From positions 434,001 through 498,000 of the forward strand of contig CALSRM010000003.1 of assembly GCA_943788755.1 (NCBI GenBank): a DNA stretch of 64,000 bases, given 5' to 3'. How positions within the stretch are numbered: position 1 is the first letter of the stretch; each line of letters opens with the position of its first letter. The notes beneath the pieces were generated by a model, which saw nothing but the letters and a program-made list of their open reading frames with translations, was not told where the DNA came from and did not search any database. Shown here one piece after another: positions 20,069 to 28,454 of the stretch. The DNA is from an uncultured Flavobacteriales bacterium (lineage in GTDB: Bacteria > Bacteroidota > Bacteroidia > Flavobacteriales_D > Parvicellaceae). The translations under genes were made by a program, and so were the position numbers.

Positions 20069-20117
20069 TATCTATTCCATTCTAGGGCACGAATATCGGA
20101 AAGATTAACCTAAAAAA

Positions 20118-20480
20118 TTATAATGTTGGATAAAAAGCACCTTCTATATGCTTAATATCTTCCGTCTTGTTGCTAATAATAATTGAAATGATGTCAAATC
20201 GAGCCTCATGCTCAATATCATTTTTCATGATATATTCGTTGGCGGCATTAATAATCATTTTTTGTTGTCTATCAGAAACAAAACTTTCGGGGTCTCCATA
20301 ATTGTTAGAGCTTCTTGTTTTAACCTCCACAAAAACAATAACATCCTCTTTTTTTGCTATTAGATCAATTTCAGCTTTTACATATCTCCAATTTTTTTCT
20401 ACTATTGAGTAGCTCTTTTCAAGTAAGTACTCTTTTGCTATTGTTTCTCCCTTTTTTCCTAAAATATGTTTTTCTTCCAT
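20118..20480 (-). CDS. YraN/UPF0102 family nuclease-like protein
   Basis: This 120-residue protein has the Holliday-junction-resolvase-like core of the UPF0102 family: GKKGETIAKEYL at the N-terminus, then AEIDLIAKKED and VFVEVKTRSS (the D...E-x-K metal site), followed by a helix with RQQKMIINAANEYI. Family members are presumed endonucleases of unknown role. It is separated by 49 bp from the pseudouridine synthase gene downstream and is probably co-transcribed with it. Confidence 0.9.
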   Translation of the reverse strand: MEEKHILGKKGETIAKEYLLEKSYSIVEKNWRYVKAEIDLIAKKEDVIVFVEVKTRSSNNYGDPESFVSDRQQKMIINAANEYIMKNDIEHEARFDIISIIISNKTEDIKHIEGAFYPTL

Positions 20481-20577
20481 TGTTTTCTTTTGGTATGATA
20501 CTTGGTTAGGGCATATTATTATTAAATATGATATAAATTTTTATATCTTAGTCGAACTTAAAAAGAAAATTACAATC

Positions 20578-21219
20578 ATGAAAAATAATTTACGAAAAAT
20601 TAGCCTTTCTATATATGCTACTGTTATGTTAGCATCTGTATCTTTAGCGCAATTTGAAGGGGAAATAATCTTTGAAAAAAACGTTGGGAAAATTCACGTT
20701 ATCTACAAGTACTTTGTTAAAGGAAACGATGTTAGGATTGAAGAAGTTGGTGAAGATGGAACAATTGATGGAATCCAACTGATGAATTTAGATGACAAAA
20801 AAACATATGCTCTCAGCCCGGAAAGGAAGCTCTGGTTTGAGACGCCCAACAGAAGGCCAGCAAAATCGTTGGACGTTGACATAAAAAAAACTGGGGAAAC
20901 AAAAGATGTTTTGGGGAAAAAATGTTTTGAGCTGGTTGTTACCAATAAAGAGAAAGATAGAAAAATTGTTTATTGGATTACAAAAGGAGATTATGCTTTC
21001 TTTATTCCTATGCTGAAAACATTAAATAGAAAAGAAAATCAAGCTCTGTATTATTTAGAGATTGAAGGAATTGAAAATCATTTTCCTATGTTAAGTACAG
21101 AGTACACTATTTCAACAGGAGCTGTTGTTTCAAAATTAATAGCACAAAAAATTGAGTCAAAAACAATCAACGCTGAAACCTTTATAATCCCAAAAGATTA
21201 CGGCAAATTTGAAAGATAA
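20578..21219 (+). CDS. Secreted DUF4412-type protein
   Basis: Signal peptide (residues about 1-24, ending SVSLAQ) and a 190-residue mature part. It begins with FEGEIIFEKN and continues with paired strands, and resembles the periplasmic or outer-membrane DUF4412 beta-sheet proteins (signature V-L-G-K-K-C-F-E-L around residue 124). Function unknown. It is followed by a clear rho-independent terminator at 21243-21268. Confidence 0.65.
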   Translation: MKNNLRKISLSIYATVMLASVSLAQFEGEIIFEKNVGKIHVIYKYFVKGNDVRIEEVGEDGTIDGIQLMNLDDKKTYALSPERKLWFETPNRRPAKSLDVDIKKTGETKDVLGKKCFELVVTNKEKDRKIVYWITKGDYAFFIPMLKTLNRKENQALYYLEIEGIENHFPMLSTEYTISTGAVVSKLIAQKIESKTINAETFIIPKDYGKFER

Positions 21220-21242
21220 ATAGCGGATTCTAACTTTTTAAG

Positions 21243-21268
21243 GGTCGTTTTTTCAAACGGCCTTTTTT
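21243..21268 (+). terminator. Rho-independent terminator after DUF4412-type gene
   Basis: Stem GGTCGTTT (21243-21250) pairs with AAACGGCC (21255-21262) with one G-U pair and a TTTC loop. Six T follow (21263-21268). It ends on the last bases of the convergent LD-carboxypeptidase gene. Confidence 0.85.
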
Positions 21269-22172
21269 ATTGCTCAAAAATCACGTTTGAACGAGCTACT
21301 ATTAATTTCGCTTCCTTATTAAGCATTAAAGTCCGGTTGTCGTCTATGTGTCCACAAGGAAAGTTGAAACAAATGGGGTAATCATATTCTTGTACAGCTT
21401 CTTTTATTATCTCTAAGGCTTGCTTTCCAAATGAAATATCGTTGTCATTCATATCCGTCATTCCACCAATAATTAATCCTTCAAGGTTATTCAATTTTCC
21501 AGACAATTTTAAATTCCACATCATTCTATCAATATGGTAGAGGTACTCATCTAGATCTTCGATGAACAATATTTTTCCTTTTGTGTCAATATCGTACTTT
21601 GTTCCAGAGAGACTATAAAGCATGGATAAATTTCCACCAATAATTTTTCCAGAAGCATCCCCTTCTCTGTTTAAAGAGTGTGTCTCAGCAATAATGGTGT
21701 ATTTCTCGCCAAATAAAGCTTTTCGAAATGTCTCTAAAGATTCTTTTGTATTCGTCTCAAAATTTACGGGCATTGTACAGTGCATTGACGAAATATTGCA
21801 TTGACTATTTAGATAATTATGAAGCGCCGTAACATCGCTATAACCACAAATCCATTTTGGGTTTTTGATTAAACTTGAAAAATCAACGCTGTCTAAAATC
21901 CTTACAGTTCCGTATCCTCCCCTAAAACAAATTATTGCTTTAATTGAATTGTCGTTTACTGCATCTTGTAAATCGCTTGCTCTTTGCATGTCGGTTCCGC
22001 AAAACTGGTTACTCTCGGCTCTTAAATTTTTCCCTTCAACCACCTTAAGCCCCCAATTATTCAAAACTTCTTTTGTGTTCGCTAATTTTTCTACATCAAT
22101 CTTTCGAGCAGTTGATATTAGCGATATTTTGTCTCCTTTTTTGAGATTGTTTGGAAGGATTGAATTTTTCAT
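21267..22172 (-). CDS. LD-carboxypeptidase, S66 family
   Basis: The S66 family cleaves the L,D bond of murein tetrapeptides (LdcA) or, in MccF members, acyl-sulfamoyl antibiotics. The nucleophile is S112 in CGYSDVTALHNYL. Family blocks FRGGYGTVRILD (83-94) and, later, FIEDLDEYLYHIDRMMWNL are present. At 301 residues it has no signal peptide and is probably cytosolic, fitting murein recycling. Confidence 0.9.
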   Translation of the reverse strand: MKNSILPNNLKKGDKISLISTARKIDVEKLANTKEVLNNWGLKVVEGKNLRAESNQFCGTDMQRASDLQDAVNDNSIKAIICFRGGYGTVRILDSVDFSSLIKNPKWICGYSDVTALHNYLNSQCNISSMHCTMPVNFETNTKESLETFRKALFGEKYTIIAETHSLNREGDASGKIIGGNLSMLYSLSGTKYDIDTKGKILFIEDLDEYLYHIDRMMWNLKLSGKLNNLEGLIIGGMTDMNDNDISFGKQALEIIKEAVQEYDYPICFNFPCGHIDDNRTLMLNKEAKLIVARSNVIFEQ

Positions 22173-22205
22173 GTATCGAATATATTATATCAAGAGTCAA
22201 AAAAC

Positions 22206-22213
22206 TATCTTTG
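22206..22213 (+). promoter_or_regulatory. -7 promoter element for metG
   Basis: TATCTTTG matches TAnnTTTG and lies 45 bp before the metG ATG. No -33 TTG is seen at the usual spacing. Confidence 0.5.
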
Positions 22214-22258
22214 CGTTCGCATTTTTATAAATCAACCTTTGTGCAAGTAAGCTATTGA

Positions 22259-24319
22259 ATGAAGAATCCAAAAAGATATACTGTTACCGCAGCCCTTCCT
22301 TATGCAAATGGGCCGTTGCACTTAGGTCATTTGGCAGGTGTTTATATCCCCTCAGACATATACGCGCGTTTTTTACGGTCTAACGGAAAAGATGTAGCGT
22401 TTGTTTGTGGTTCGGATGAACATGGTGCAGCAATTACATTGCGTGCAAAAAAAGAAGGAAAAACACCTAAGTCTATTGTGGACCAATATCATGCAATCAA
22501 TAAAAATGTCTTTGGTCAACTAGGCGTAAGCTTTGATGTTTTTCATAGAACATCTTTAGATTTGCACAAGCAAACAGCTTCGGATTATTTTAAATTATTA
22601 GAAGGTAGAGGAGAATTTACCAAAAAGACAACGCAACAATATTACGACGAAGAGTATAGCCAATTTTTGGCAGATAGATATATTACGGGGGATTGCCCAA
22701 AATGTAAAACTCCTGGTGCTTACGGCGACCAGTGTGAAAAATGCGGATCGGACCTTAGCCCTTTAGATTTAGTAAATCCTGTTTCAATTTTAAGTGGGAA
22801 TTCACCAACTTTGAAAGAAACATCCCATTGGTATTTGCCAATGGACAAGCATGAAAACTGGGTTAAAGATTGGATAAAAAATGGGACGTTGGACGGTATT
22901 CAAGTCCATCAGCCCAAAGAATGGAGAAATCAAGTTATTGGTCAGTGCATGAGCTGGATAGACTCTGGATTAAGGCCAAGGGCGATGACGCGTGACTTAG
23001 ATTGGGGCGTTGAGGTTCCTGTTGAGGGTGGAGCTGGGAAAGTCTTATATGTATGGTTTGATGCGCCTATCGGCTATATTTCAGCAACAAAACAATGGGC
23101 CGAAGACACAGGAAGAAATTGGGAAGATTATTGGAAGTCAGCTGACACTAAGTTGGTTCACTTTTTAGCAAAAGATAATATCGTATTTCACTGTATAATA
23201 TTTCCAATCATTCTAAAATTGTTAGGAGGTCATATCCTGCCAGATAATGTTCCTGCTAATGAGTTTTTAAATTTAGAAGGAAAGAAATTAAGCACTTCGA
23301 GAAATTGGGCTGTTTGGGGGCATGAGTATCTAGAAGACTTTCCGGGACAGGAAGACGTGCTTAGATATGTACTTACTTCAATCTCACCAGAAAACAAAGA
23401 CAGTGACTTTTCATGGAAAGATTTTCAAGCAAGAAACAATAATGAGCTAGTTGCGATTTATGGGAACTTTGTGAACCGTTGCTTAGTTTTAACACACAAA
23501 TATTATGAGGGTGCTGTTCCAGAAAGAGGAGAGTTAACAGAATATGATAAAGAGGTTTTAGAAGAATTGGCATTAATACCCTCTAAAGTGTCAAATGCTA
23601 TTGAGTCTTATCGTTTTAGAGAAGCGCAAGCAGAAGCGATGAGCTTAGCGCGTTTAGGAAATAAGTACTTGGCGGATACAGAGCCATGGAAGTTGATTAA
23701 AACGGATCCGAACCGTGTTAAAACAATAATGAACATAGCTCTTCAAATAACAGCAAACCTTACGGTTGTGTTTGAACCTTTTTTACCTTTTACTAGCAAT
23801 AAGTTAGCCGACATCCTGGGAATTAAACTATTAAAGTGGGATGCTGCAGGTCAGAATGATTTAATGAATGTAGGTCATGTCATAAATAAAGCCGAATTGC
23901 TTTTTAGTAAGATTGAAAATGATAAAATAGAAGAACAAATAGCAAAATTAGAAAGAGCTACACAAACAAATAATAAATTCCCACCTATGAAAGATGAAGT
24001 AACATTTGACGATTTCACAAAAATGGATATCCGTGTCGGAGAGATAATGACGGCAGAAAAAGTCGAGAAAGCAGATAAGTTATTGAAGTTAACCGTTAAT
24101 ACAGGCTTAGATACTCGTACTGTTGTTTCGGGAATTGCGGAGCATTATTCTCCTGAAGAGGTTGTTGGACAAAAGGTGTCAATCCTAATGAATTTAGCTC
24201 CCAGAAAGATTAGGGGTGTTGAATCTCAAGGAATGATTTTGATGGCTGAAGATGATGAAGGAAAACTTTCATTTGTTGCTCCAATTAAGGAGATGGAAGC
24301 TGGAGGAGGAGTTAGGTAA
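22259..24319 (+). CDS. metG: Methionyl-tRNA synthetase
   Basis: It charges tRNA-Met. At 686 residues it has the HIGH motif as HLGH (21-24). The zinc knuckle has Cys at 146, 149, 159 and 162. The KMSKS loop appears as KLSTSR (343-348), a common MetRS variant. The C-terminal part from about residue 580 is an EMAP-II/Trbp111-type tRNA-binding domain ([13 protein letters not shown], ending [11 protein letters not shown]), which also supports dimerisation. It is a single gene with its own promoter. Confidence 0.98.
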   Translation: MKNPKRYTVTAALPYANGPLHLGHLAGVYIPSDIYARFLRSNGKDVAFVCGSDEHGAAITLRAKKEGKTPKSIVDQYHAINKNVFGQLGVSFDVFHRTSLDLHKQTASDYFKLLEGRGEFTKKTTQQYYDEEYSQFLADRYITGDCPKCKTPGAYGDQCEKCGSDLSPLDLVNPVSILSGNSPTLKETSHWYLPMDKHENWVKDWIKNGTLDGIQVHQPKEWRNQVIGQCMSWIDSGLRPRAMTRDLDWGVEVPVEGGAGKVLYVWFDAPIGYISATKQWAEDTGRNWEDYWKSADTKLVHFLAKDNIVFHCIIFPIILKLLGGHILPDNVPANEFLNLEGKKLSTSRNWAVWGHEYLEDFPGQEDVLRYVLTSISPENKDSDFSWKDFQARNNNELVAIYGNFVNRCLVLTHKYYEGAVPERGELTEYDKEVLEELALIPSKVSNAIESYRFREAQAEAMSLARLGNKYLADTEPWKLIKTDPNRVKTIMNIALQITANLTVVFEPFLPFTSNKLADILGIKLLKWDAAGQNDLMNVGHVINKAELLFSKIENDKIEEQIAKLERATQTNNKFPPMKDEVTFDDFTKMDIRVGEIMTAEKVEKADKLLKLTVNTGLDTRTVVSGIAEHYSPEEVVGQKVSILMNLAPRKIRGVESQGMILMAEDDEGKLSFVAPIKEMEAGGGVR

Positions 24320-24380
24320 TAACTAATCCTAAAAACCGGTAAAAATCATTACATTTTAGGGGCAGAATAAATACATCTAG

Positions 24381-25814
24381 TTATCGTATTATAACAACTT
24401 TTTTAGACTGCAGCAATTGATTATTTTGAATTACCTGGACAAAATAAGTCCCCGTAGCAAATTGACTACAGTCAATACTTTCCTTGTCGTTATAAACCTT
24501 TTTAGAAAGTAATACCTCTCCTAACTGGTTAAGAAGCTGTATTCTCGAATTAGACACCCCATCTAAAGTTATTTCATTGACAGCAGGGTTAGGGAATATC
24601 GAAATCGTTTTATTTACTTCATTGATTCCAACACTGCCAACAATAGCTGTACGGTACGTAACACCTCCCGTATAACCGTTTTGGTATACAAAGTGGAACA
24701 CACCATCAGCAAAAACAACATCCGGATTAGTCTGGCTTGCAAGTGGTTGTTCGTTTAACAGAGCTATTGAATCAAGTTTTGAATCCCCATCAAATGTATA
24801 TGCAAAATAACATTCATAGCCTGGGGATCCAGAAATATATTCCTGATAAACAACTCCAATTGTATTTCCTTCTCCCGCTATTCTTGGGTAATTTTGTGAT
24901 CCTTGTTGAACCCCTGGCATTCCCCAATTGGTTGTGCTAATTGCATTCGATTTATCCACTGTAGTAATCATTGCTTTTGAGGCTCCTGACGCACCAGTCA
25001 TCCATACCATATAAAAACTATTATTAATAAAAGCCCCATGAGCTCCACTTGATGGACATGCATTTAGAACCCACTCGGCATCGTCGACGTCACCTCCTAT
25101 TGGAAAAGTTGCTCCTCCGTCAGCAGAAAAGGAGGCCCACATATCTCTTAAGTTAGCGTTATTATCTCGAAATAAAAGTGCTTGGTTTGATCCGTTTAAA
25201 ATAATTTCAGAAGGGCAGCAGTCACATACTTCTGCTCCTGATAGCGCTTCACTCGCATTAATTGGTGTTTGCCAAGTTGTTCCTGCGTCAGCGGAGTTAG
25301 AAACGACATAGCGGGGATTAGTCCAGTTCGCATCGTGTGCCATATAACTTGCCGCAATATCTCCATTTACGTTACTTCCAATTGAAGCGAATCTGTTTAA
25401 GCCGCTATACCCACTAATGTTTACCGTATCCGAAAAAGAAACGCCAGCATCTGTTGACGTTACATTATAAACGTCAAATCCAGAATTTAATTCCGCATCA
25501 TAAATAACCCACACTGAATCACCTTTAGCTGCAATATCTGGGCCTGTCCAATTAGCTGTATAAGGGTTTATGCCTGAGGGGCTTACCGCAATAGGCGTGG
25601 AAAATGCTCCGCCATTTAATCGAGAAACATATACGGGTTGAGCGCCCGTTCCTCCTCCCCACACAATAATAGGAACATTATTTGAGGTCAATGCAATTCG
25701 AGGTCGAAGGTTTCCATAACCACTTGCAACTTCTGTTTCGGCAGACCAAAACAATTCTTGTGAAAATGCGAAACTCGTGAGAAATAATACAACAAAAGTC
25801 AAAGATGATTTCAT
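24381..25814 (-). CDS. Secreted Asp-box protein with T9SS type A sorting domain
   Basis: A signal peptide (1-18, FAFSQE) is followed by a probable beta-propeller. At least three Asp-box-like turns are visible (STDAGVSF, NSADAGTTW, SADGGATF), as in sialidases and other BNR proteins. Sialidase catalytic arginines were not identified, so an enzyme call is not justified. Residues about 400-477 are the type A sorting domain: ISIFPNPAVNEITL, then QLLNQLGEVLLSK, then GTYFVQVIQNN and a basic tail. It is likely exported by T9SS and kept on the surface. It is monocistronic. Confidence 0.85.
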   Translation of the reverse strand: MKSSLTFVVLFLTSFAFSQELFWSAETEVASGYGNLRPRIALTSNNVPIIVWGGGTGAQPVYVSRLNGGAFSTPIAVSPSGINPYTANWTGPDIAAKGDSVWVIYDAELNSGFDVYNVTSTDAGVSFSDTVNISGYSGLNRFASIGSNVNGDIAASYMAHDANWTNPRYVVSNSADAGTTWQTPINASEALSGAEVCDCCPSEIILNGSNQALLFRDNNANLRDMWASFSADGGATFPIGGDVDDAEWVLNACPSSGAHGAFINNSFYMVWMTGASGASKAMITTVDKSNAISTTNWGMPGVQQGSQNYPRIAGEGNTIGVVYQEYISGSPGYECYFAYTFDGDSKLDSIALLNEQPLASQTNPDVVFADGVFHFVYQNGYTGGVTYRTAIVGSVGINEVNKTISIFPNPAVNEITLDGVSNSRIQLLNQLGEVLLSKKVYNDKESIDCSQFATGTYFVQVIQNNQLLQSKKVVIIR

Positions 25815-26005
25815 GGCGAATAGCTTATTTTTTTTCCAAATATAACAATAAAGAAGAAGAAATTTTCAAACAAGCTACAACCCAAGATAAAACGCATATA
25901 GCGCTTTAATATAATTAGCTTTATAAAGGAGGGCGTTGTTAGGCTTACAAAACTAAATACGGATAAAATAGGATACTTTTCCTTTAAAATTAATAAATTT
26001 GATAC

Positions 26006-27061
26006 ATGGACATTTCTAAGAAAAAACCGGCCTATGCTATTAGTACACAATTAAGGTTATATCTTGAGAAATTCGATAGAGACATGAAACTTCCTGTGAG
26101 CTATGAGGGTTTGATGCATTGGAAAGAAGGGTTTCCAATTATGGATAAAAACGGAGAAGACACGCTTTGGGAAAGTGTGATGTACGAGCCTTCTCGAATG
26201 GAGGAATTAAATCAAGGCTTAACCCAGGTATATGCATTGCTAAAAACAGATGGTGATCTCTCTGTCATCGGTCACCTTCGGGTGGACCGAATTGACTTTT
26301 GTCATTTTGGAAACTCCAAACCTTTTCGTATCCGAATTATTAACCAGTTTAATGATAACTACGATTATTTCTATGTTAAAATAGCTGATGCTTCTCGCGT
26401 TTATGGATTAGAGTTTGAGCATATTCTTAGTCCAAATCGAATTAATTATTTAGTTGATGGTAATTCACTAATTGAAGAACATATTGCTGGTATTCCAGGA
26501 GATCAATTTATAGATCAGTTTTTGTCCATGCCGAACTTTGGAAAGATTCGATTAGCAAAAGAATTTGTTAAGTTTAACGAGCGTTGTTTTGTGAGGCTCC
26601 TCGGGGATATGAGATCATACAATTATGTAATTGATGTCACTCCTGACTTTGAAGAGGCGCAATACCGAGTTCGCGCAATCGATTTTGACCAACAATGTTA
26701 CGAAGGAAGGAAAAACGTTTACTTGCCTCAATTTTTTAAAGAAAACAATGCGATAGTAGATTTCTGTCGAGACATTATGACGCCTGAAACGATTACGCAA
26801 TATAAATACGAAGAAAGAATTTTGATTAAAAAGAGATACGCATCAGCCTCGTACCGAACGAATGACCTGCTAGTGGCAATAAAACAAGACACCATCTCTA
26901 CGCCTAAAAAAACAGATCAATTAAAAACAGAACTTAACAAATACCATGAAAACCAAGAGTTTAATAGTTGTAAAACTATGGGAGAAATTATGGGTGTTCA
27001 CTTAGAGCTAATGCTTACCAAGCCCATTCCTGAAAAAATTTCCTCTGCTTTTAGGCTTTAG
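26006..27061 (+). CDS. Conserved hypothetical protein, possible protein-kinase-like fold
   Basis: This 351-residue protein has no signal peptide and is probably cytosolic. I do not recognise a named family. Several elements recall protein-kinase-like or aminoglycoside-phosphotransferase folds: YFYVKIAD (K125 as a possible nucleotide-binding Lys), SLIEEHIAGIPGD (154-166, hinge-like), VRLLGDMRSYNYVI (D201 and N206, like the GD-x(4)-N catalytic loop) and RAIDFDQQ (D226 or D228 as metal Asp). The spacing of 25 residues between catalytic-loop Asp and IDFD fits such folds. The kinase idea is inference only. TAAATTTG, a -7-like element, lies 4 bp before the ATG, which would imply a leaderless transcript. 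Confidence 0.5.
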   Translation: MDISKKKPAYAISTQLRLYLEKFDRDMKLPVSYEGLMHWKEGFPIMDKNGEDTLWESVMYEPSRMEELNQGLTQVYALLKTDGDLSVIGHLRVDRIDFCHFGNSKPFRIRIINQFNDNYDYFYVKIADASRVYGLEFEHILSPNRINYLVDGNSLIEEHIAGIPGDQFIDQFLSMPNFGKIRLAKEFVKFNERCFVRLLGDMRSYNYVIDVTPDFEEAQYRVRAIDFDQQCYEGRKNVYLPQFFKENNAIVDFCRDIMTPETITQYKYEERILIKKRYASASYRTNDLLVAIKQDTISTPKKTDQLKTELNKYHENQEFNSCKTMGEIMGVHLELMLTKPIPEKISSAFRL

Positions 27062-27222
27062 CTCTAGAAAAATAAAAACAGGGTTCGTTTATAGGTCTGT
27101 ATTAGGAATGGCCAAGATAAGAATTGGAATAGACAGATGTTATTTATATGGAATATTTGGTAGAAGCTAATAAAAAATTGAAAAAAACAGTAGGCACAAT
27201 TTTGTCTATGGCATGATGCTTG

Positions 27223-27242
27223 GTTATTCCACGTGGAATAAC
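27223..27242. promoter_or_regulatory. 20-bp perfect palindrome with CACGTG core
   Basis: GTTATTCCAC followed by its exact reverse complement. The core TTCCACGTGGAA resembles a parS half-site pair, but the outer bases are TA...TA rather than TG...CA as in the two 16-mers near mnmG. It lies 43 bp upstream of the gene at 27286, so it may instead be a repressor or activator site for that gene. Confidence 0.5.
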
Positions 27243-27285
27243 TGAACAGACATCAACTTTAATGATGAACCATTAAAACAAACAC

Positions 27286-27804
27286 ATGAATGTATTCTTT
27301 ACATACCTTATTGCTGGACTATTAGTGAGTAGTCCAATTGAAGAAAAAAAGTTAACACAAACAATTTCTGGAACAATAACCACTTCTGGAAGTTACTGCG
27401 GTGGAGTTGCTCCTTCGGAAGAAATGCTTCAAAATGCTCAAGCTAAAAGGCCTATGAGTGGTTTTATGGTCTATGTAAAAAAGGGAGCAGAGAACAAATT
27501 AATGTCCAGCATTGTTGATAGCACCCGCACAGACTCCAATGGAAACTATTCATTCGACTTGAAACCAGGAGAATATGTTCTTTTGCAAAAGGAGCAATTA
27601 AATGAAGACGTTTATAAAACATATGAAGCGTCTAAATGGCTTCAAGCAGATGTTGACTGCATGAAATTATGGTGGGAAAAAGGACTATCAAATATAACTA
27701 TTGAAAATGAAAACATTGACAGTTTAAATTTTCATTTTCAAAAACGATGTTTTGTTCCCTTAAGCATTCCTTGTTTGAGGTACTCTGGTCCTTATCCTCC
27801 TTGA
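27286..27804 (+). CDS. Exported carboxypeptidase-regulatory-like domain protein
   Basis: A short hydrophobic N-terminus (1-16) acts as a signal peptide. The mature protein begins LTQTISGTITTSG, has a Cys-containing loop CGGVAPSEE, and then a beta-sandwich motif D-S-N-G-N-Y-S-F-D-L-K-P-G-E-Y (about 84-98) typical of transthyretin/carboxypeptidase-regulatory domains. Four other cysteines (C125, C150, C160 and one near the start) could form disulfides. Function unknown. A 20-bp palindrome lies just upstream. Confidence 0.6.
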   Translation: MNVFFTYLIAGLLVSSPIEEKKLTQTISGTITTSGSYCGGVAPSEEMLQNAQAKRPMSGFMVYVKKGAENKLMSSIVDSTRTDSNGNYSFDLKPGEYVLLQKEQLNEDVYKTYEASKWLQADVDCMKLWWEKGLSNITIENENIDSLNFHFQKRCFVPLSIPCLRYSGPYPP

Positions 27805-27814
27805 TTTACCTCTC

Positions 27815-28402
27815 TCACTTACCTTTCTTAATCATTTTTATCCAAACCTCTCTACCGGATCGAGGCTCAATAGAATTGTAGCATGGGTCCATTATTTCAA
27901 TGTTAAAATAGGGCTCAAAATAACCTATATACTCCTTTATTGTTCCCCCGTAAGGTGGGTGATCTTCATTTAAAGGAGTGCTGAATAGAAGCCCCACTAA
28001 TTTTCCTTCCGAATTGAGTAGCTCTGCCATTTTTTTTGCATAAGAAGACCTTAGGTTTTTATCAATGGCACAAAAAAATGTTTGTTCGATGATTAAATCA
28101 AACGTACCGTTTAGTTTAAAAAAATCTTTATTGTGTAACTGATTGGATGGAAAATGCGGAACACGCGACTTAATATTAGCAATTGCAAATGGAGAAATAT
28201 CAACTACAAAAACATCTTTAAACCCTTTACTTAAGAGGTGTTCGGCTTCATGACTATTACCTCCTCCGGGAATTAGTATGGATAATTCTCTGTCCTGTAA
28301 CTGACTAATATACGCCTCAATTGGCGGAGAAATTTTTCCTAAATCCCATCTCGTGTCATTGCTTTGATAACAATTGTTCCAATACTCTTCTGTCAATTTC
28401 AT
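27815..28402 (-). CDS. TPMT-type SAM-dependent methyltransferase
   Basis: A 195-residue class I methyltransferase of the thiopurine S-methyltransferase family. It starts with YWNNCYQSNDTRWDLGKISPPI, shows the SAM-binding strand ILIPGGGNSHEAEHL (about 42-56) followed by the acidic end VVDISPFAI, and has an HNKDFF motif and the block FDLIIEQTFFCAID. Bacterial members act on thiols, sulfide, selenite or tellurite, but the substrate cannot be told here. It stands alone and is convergent with the previous gene. Confidence 0.85.
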   Translation of the reverse strand: MKLTEEYWNNCYQSNDTRWDLGKISPPIEAYISQLQDRELSILIPGGGNSHEAEHLLSKGFKDVFVVDISPFAIANIKSRVPHFPSNQLHNKDFFKLNGTFDLIIEQTFFCAIDKNLRSSYAKKMAELLNSEGKLVGLLFSTPLNEDHPPYGGTIKEYIGYFEPYFNIEIMDPCYNSIEPRSGREVWIKMIKKGK

Positions 28403-28454
28403 GTCTTATTTATTATTCTTAAATTACAATTCTAGTGATAAAAACCGTTTGAGC

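Noticed and set aside
24328-24360. CCTAAAA/TTTTAGG stem as a terminator after metG
   Set aside because: A 7-bp AT-rich stem with a 19-base loop and no T tract after it.
24381-25814. Sialidase call for the Asp-box T9SS protein
   Set aside because: Asp-boxes occur in many beta-propellers. The arginine triad and other catalytic residues of sialidases could not be found.
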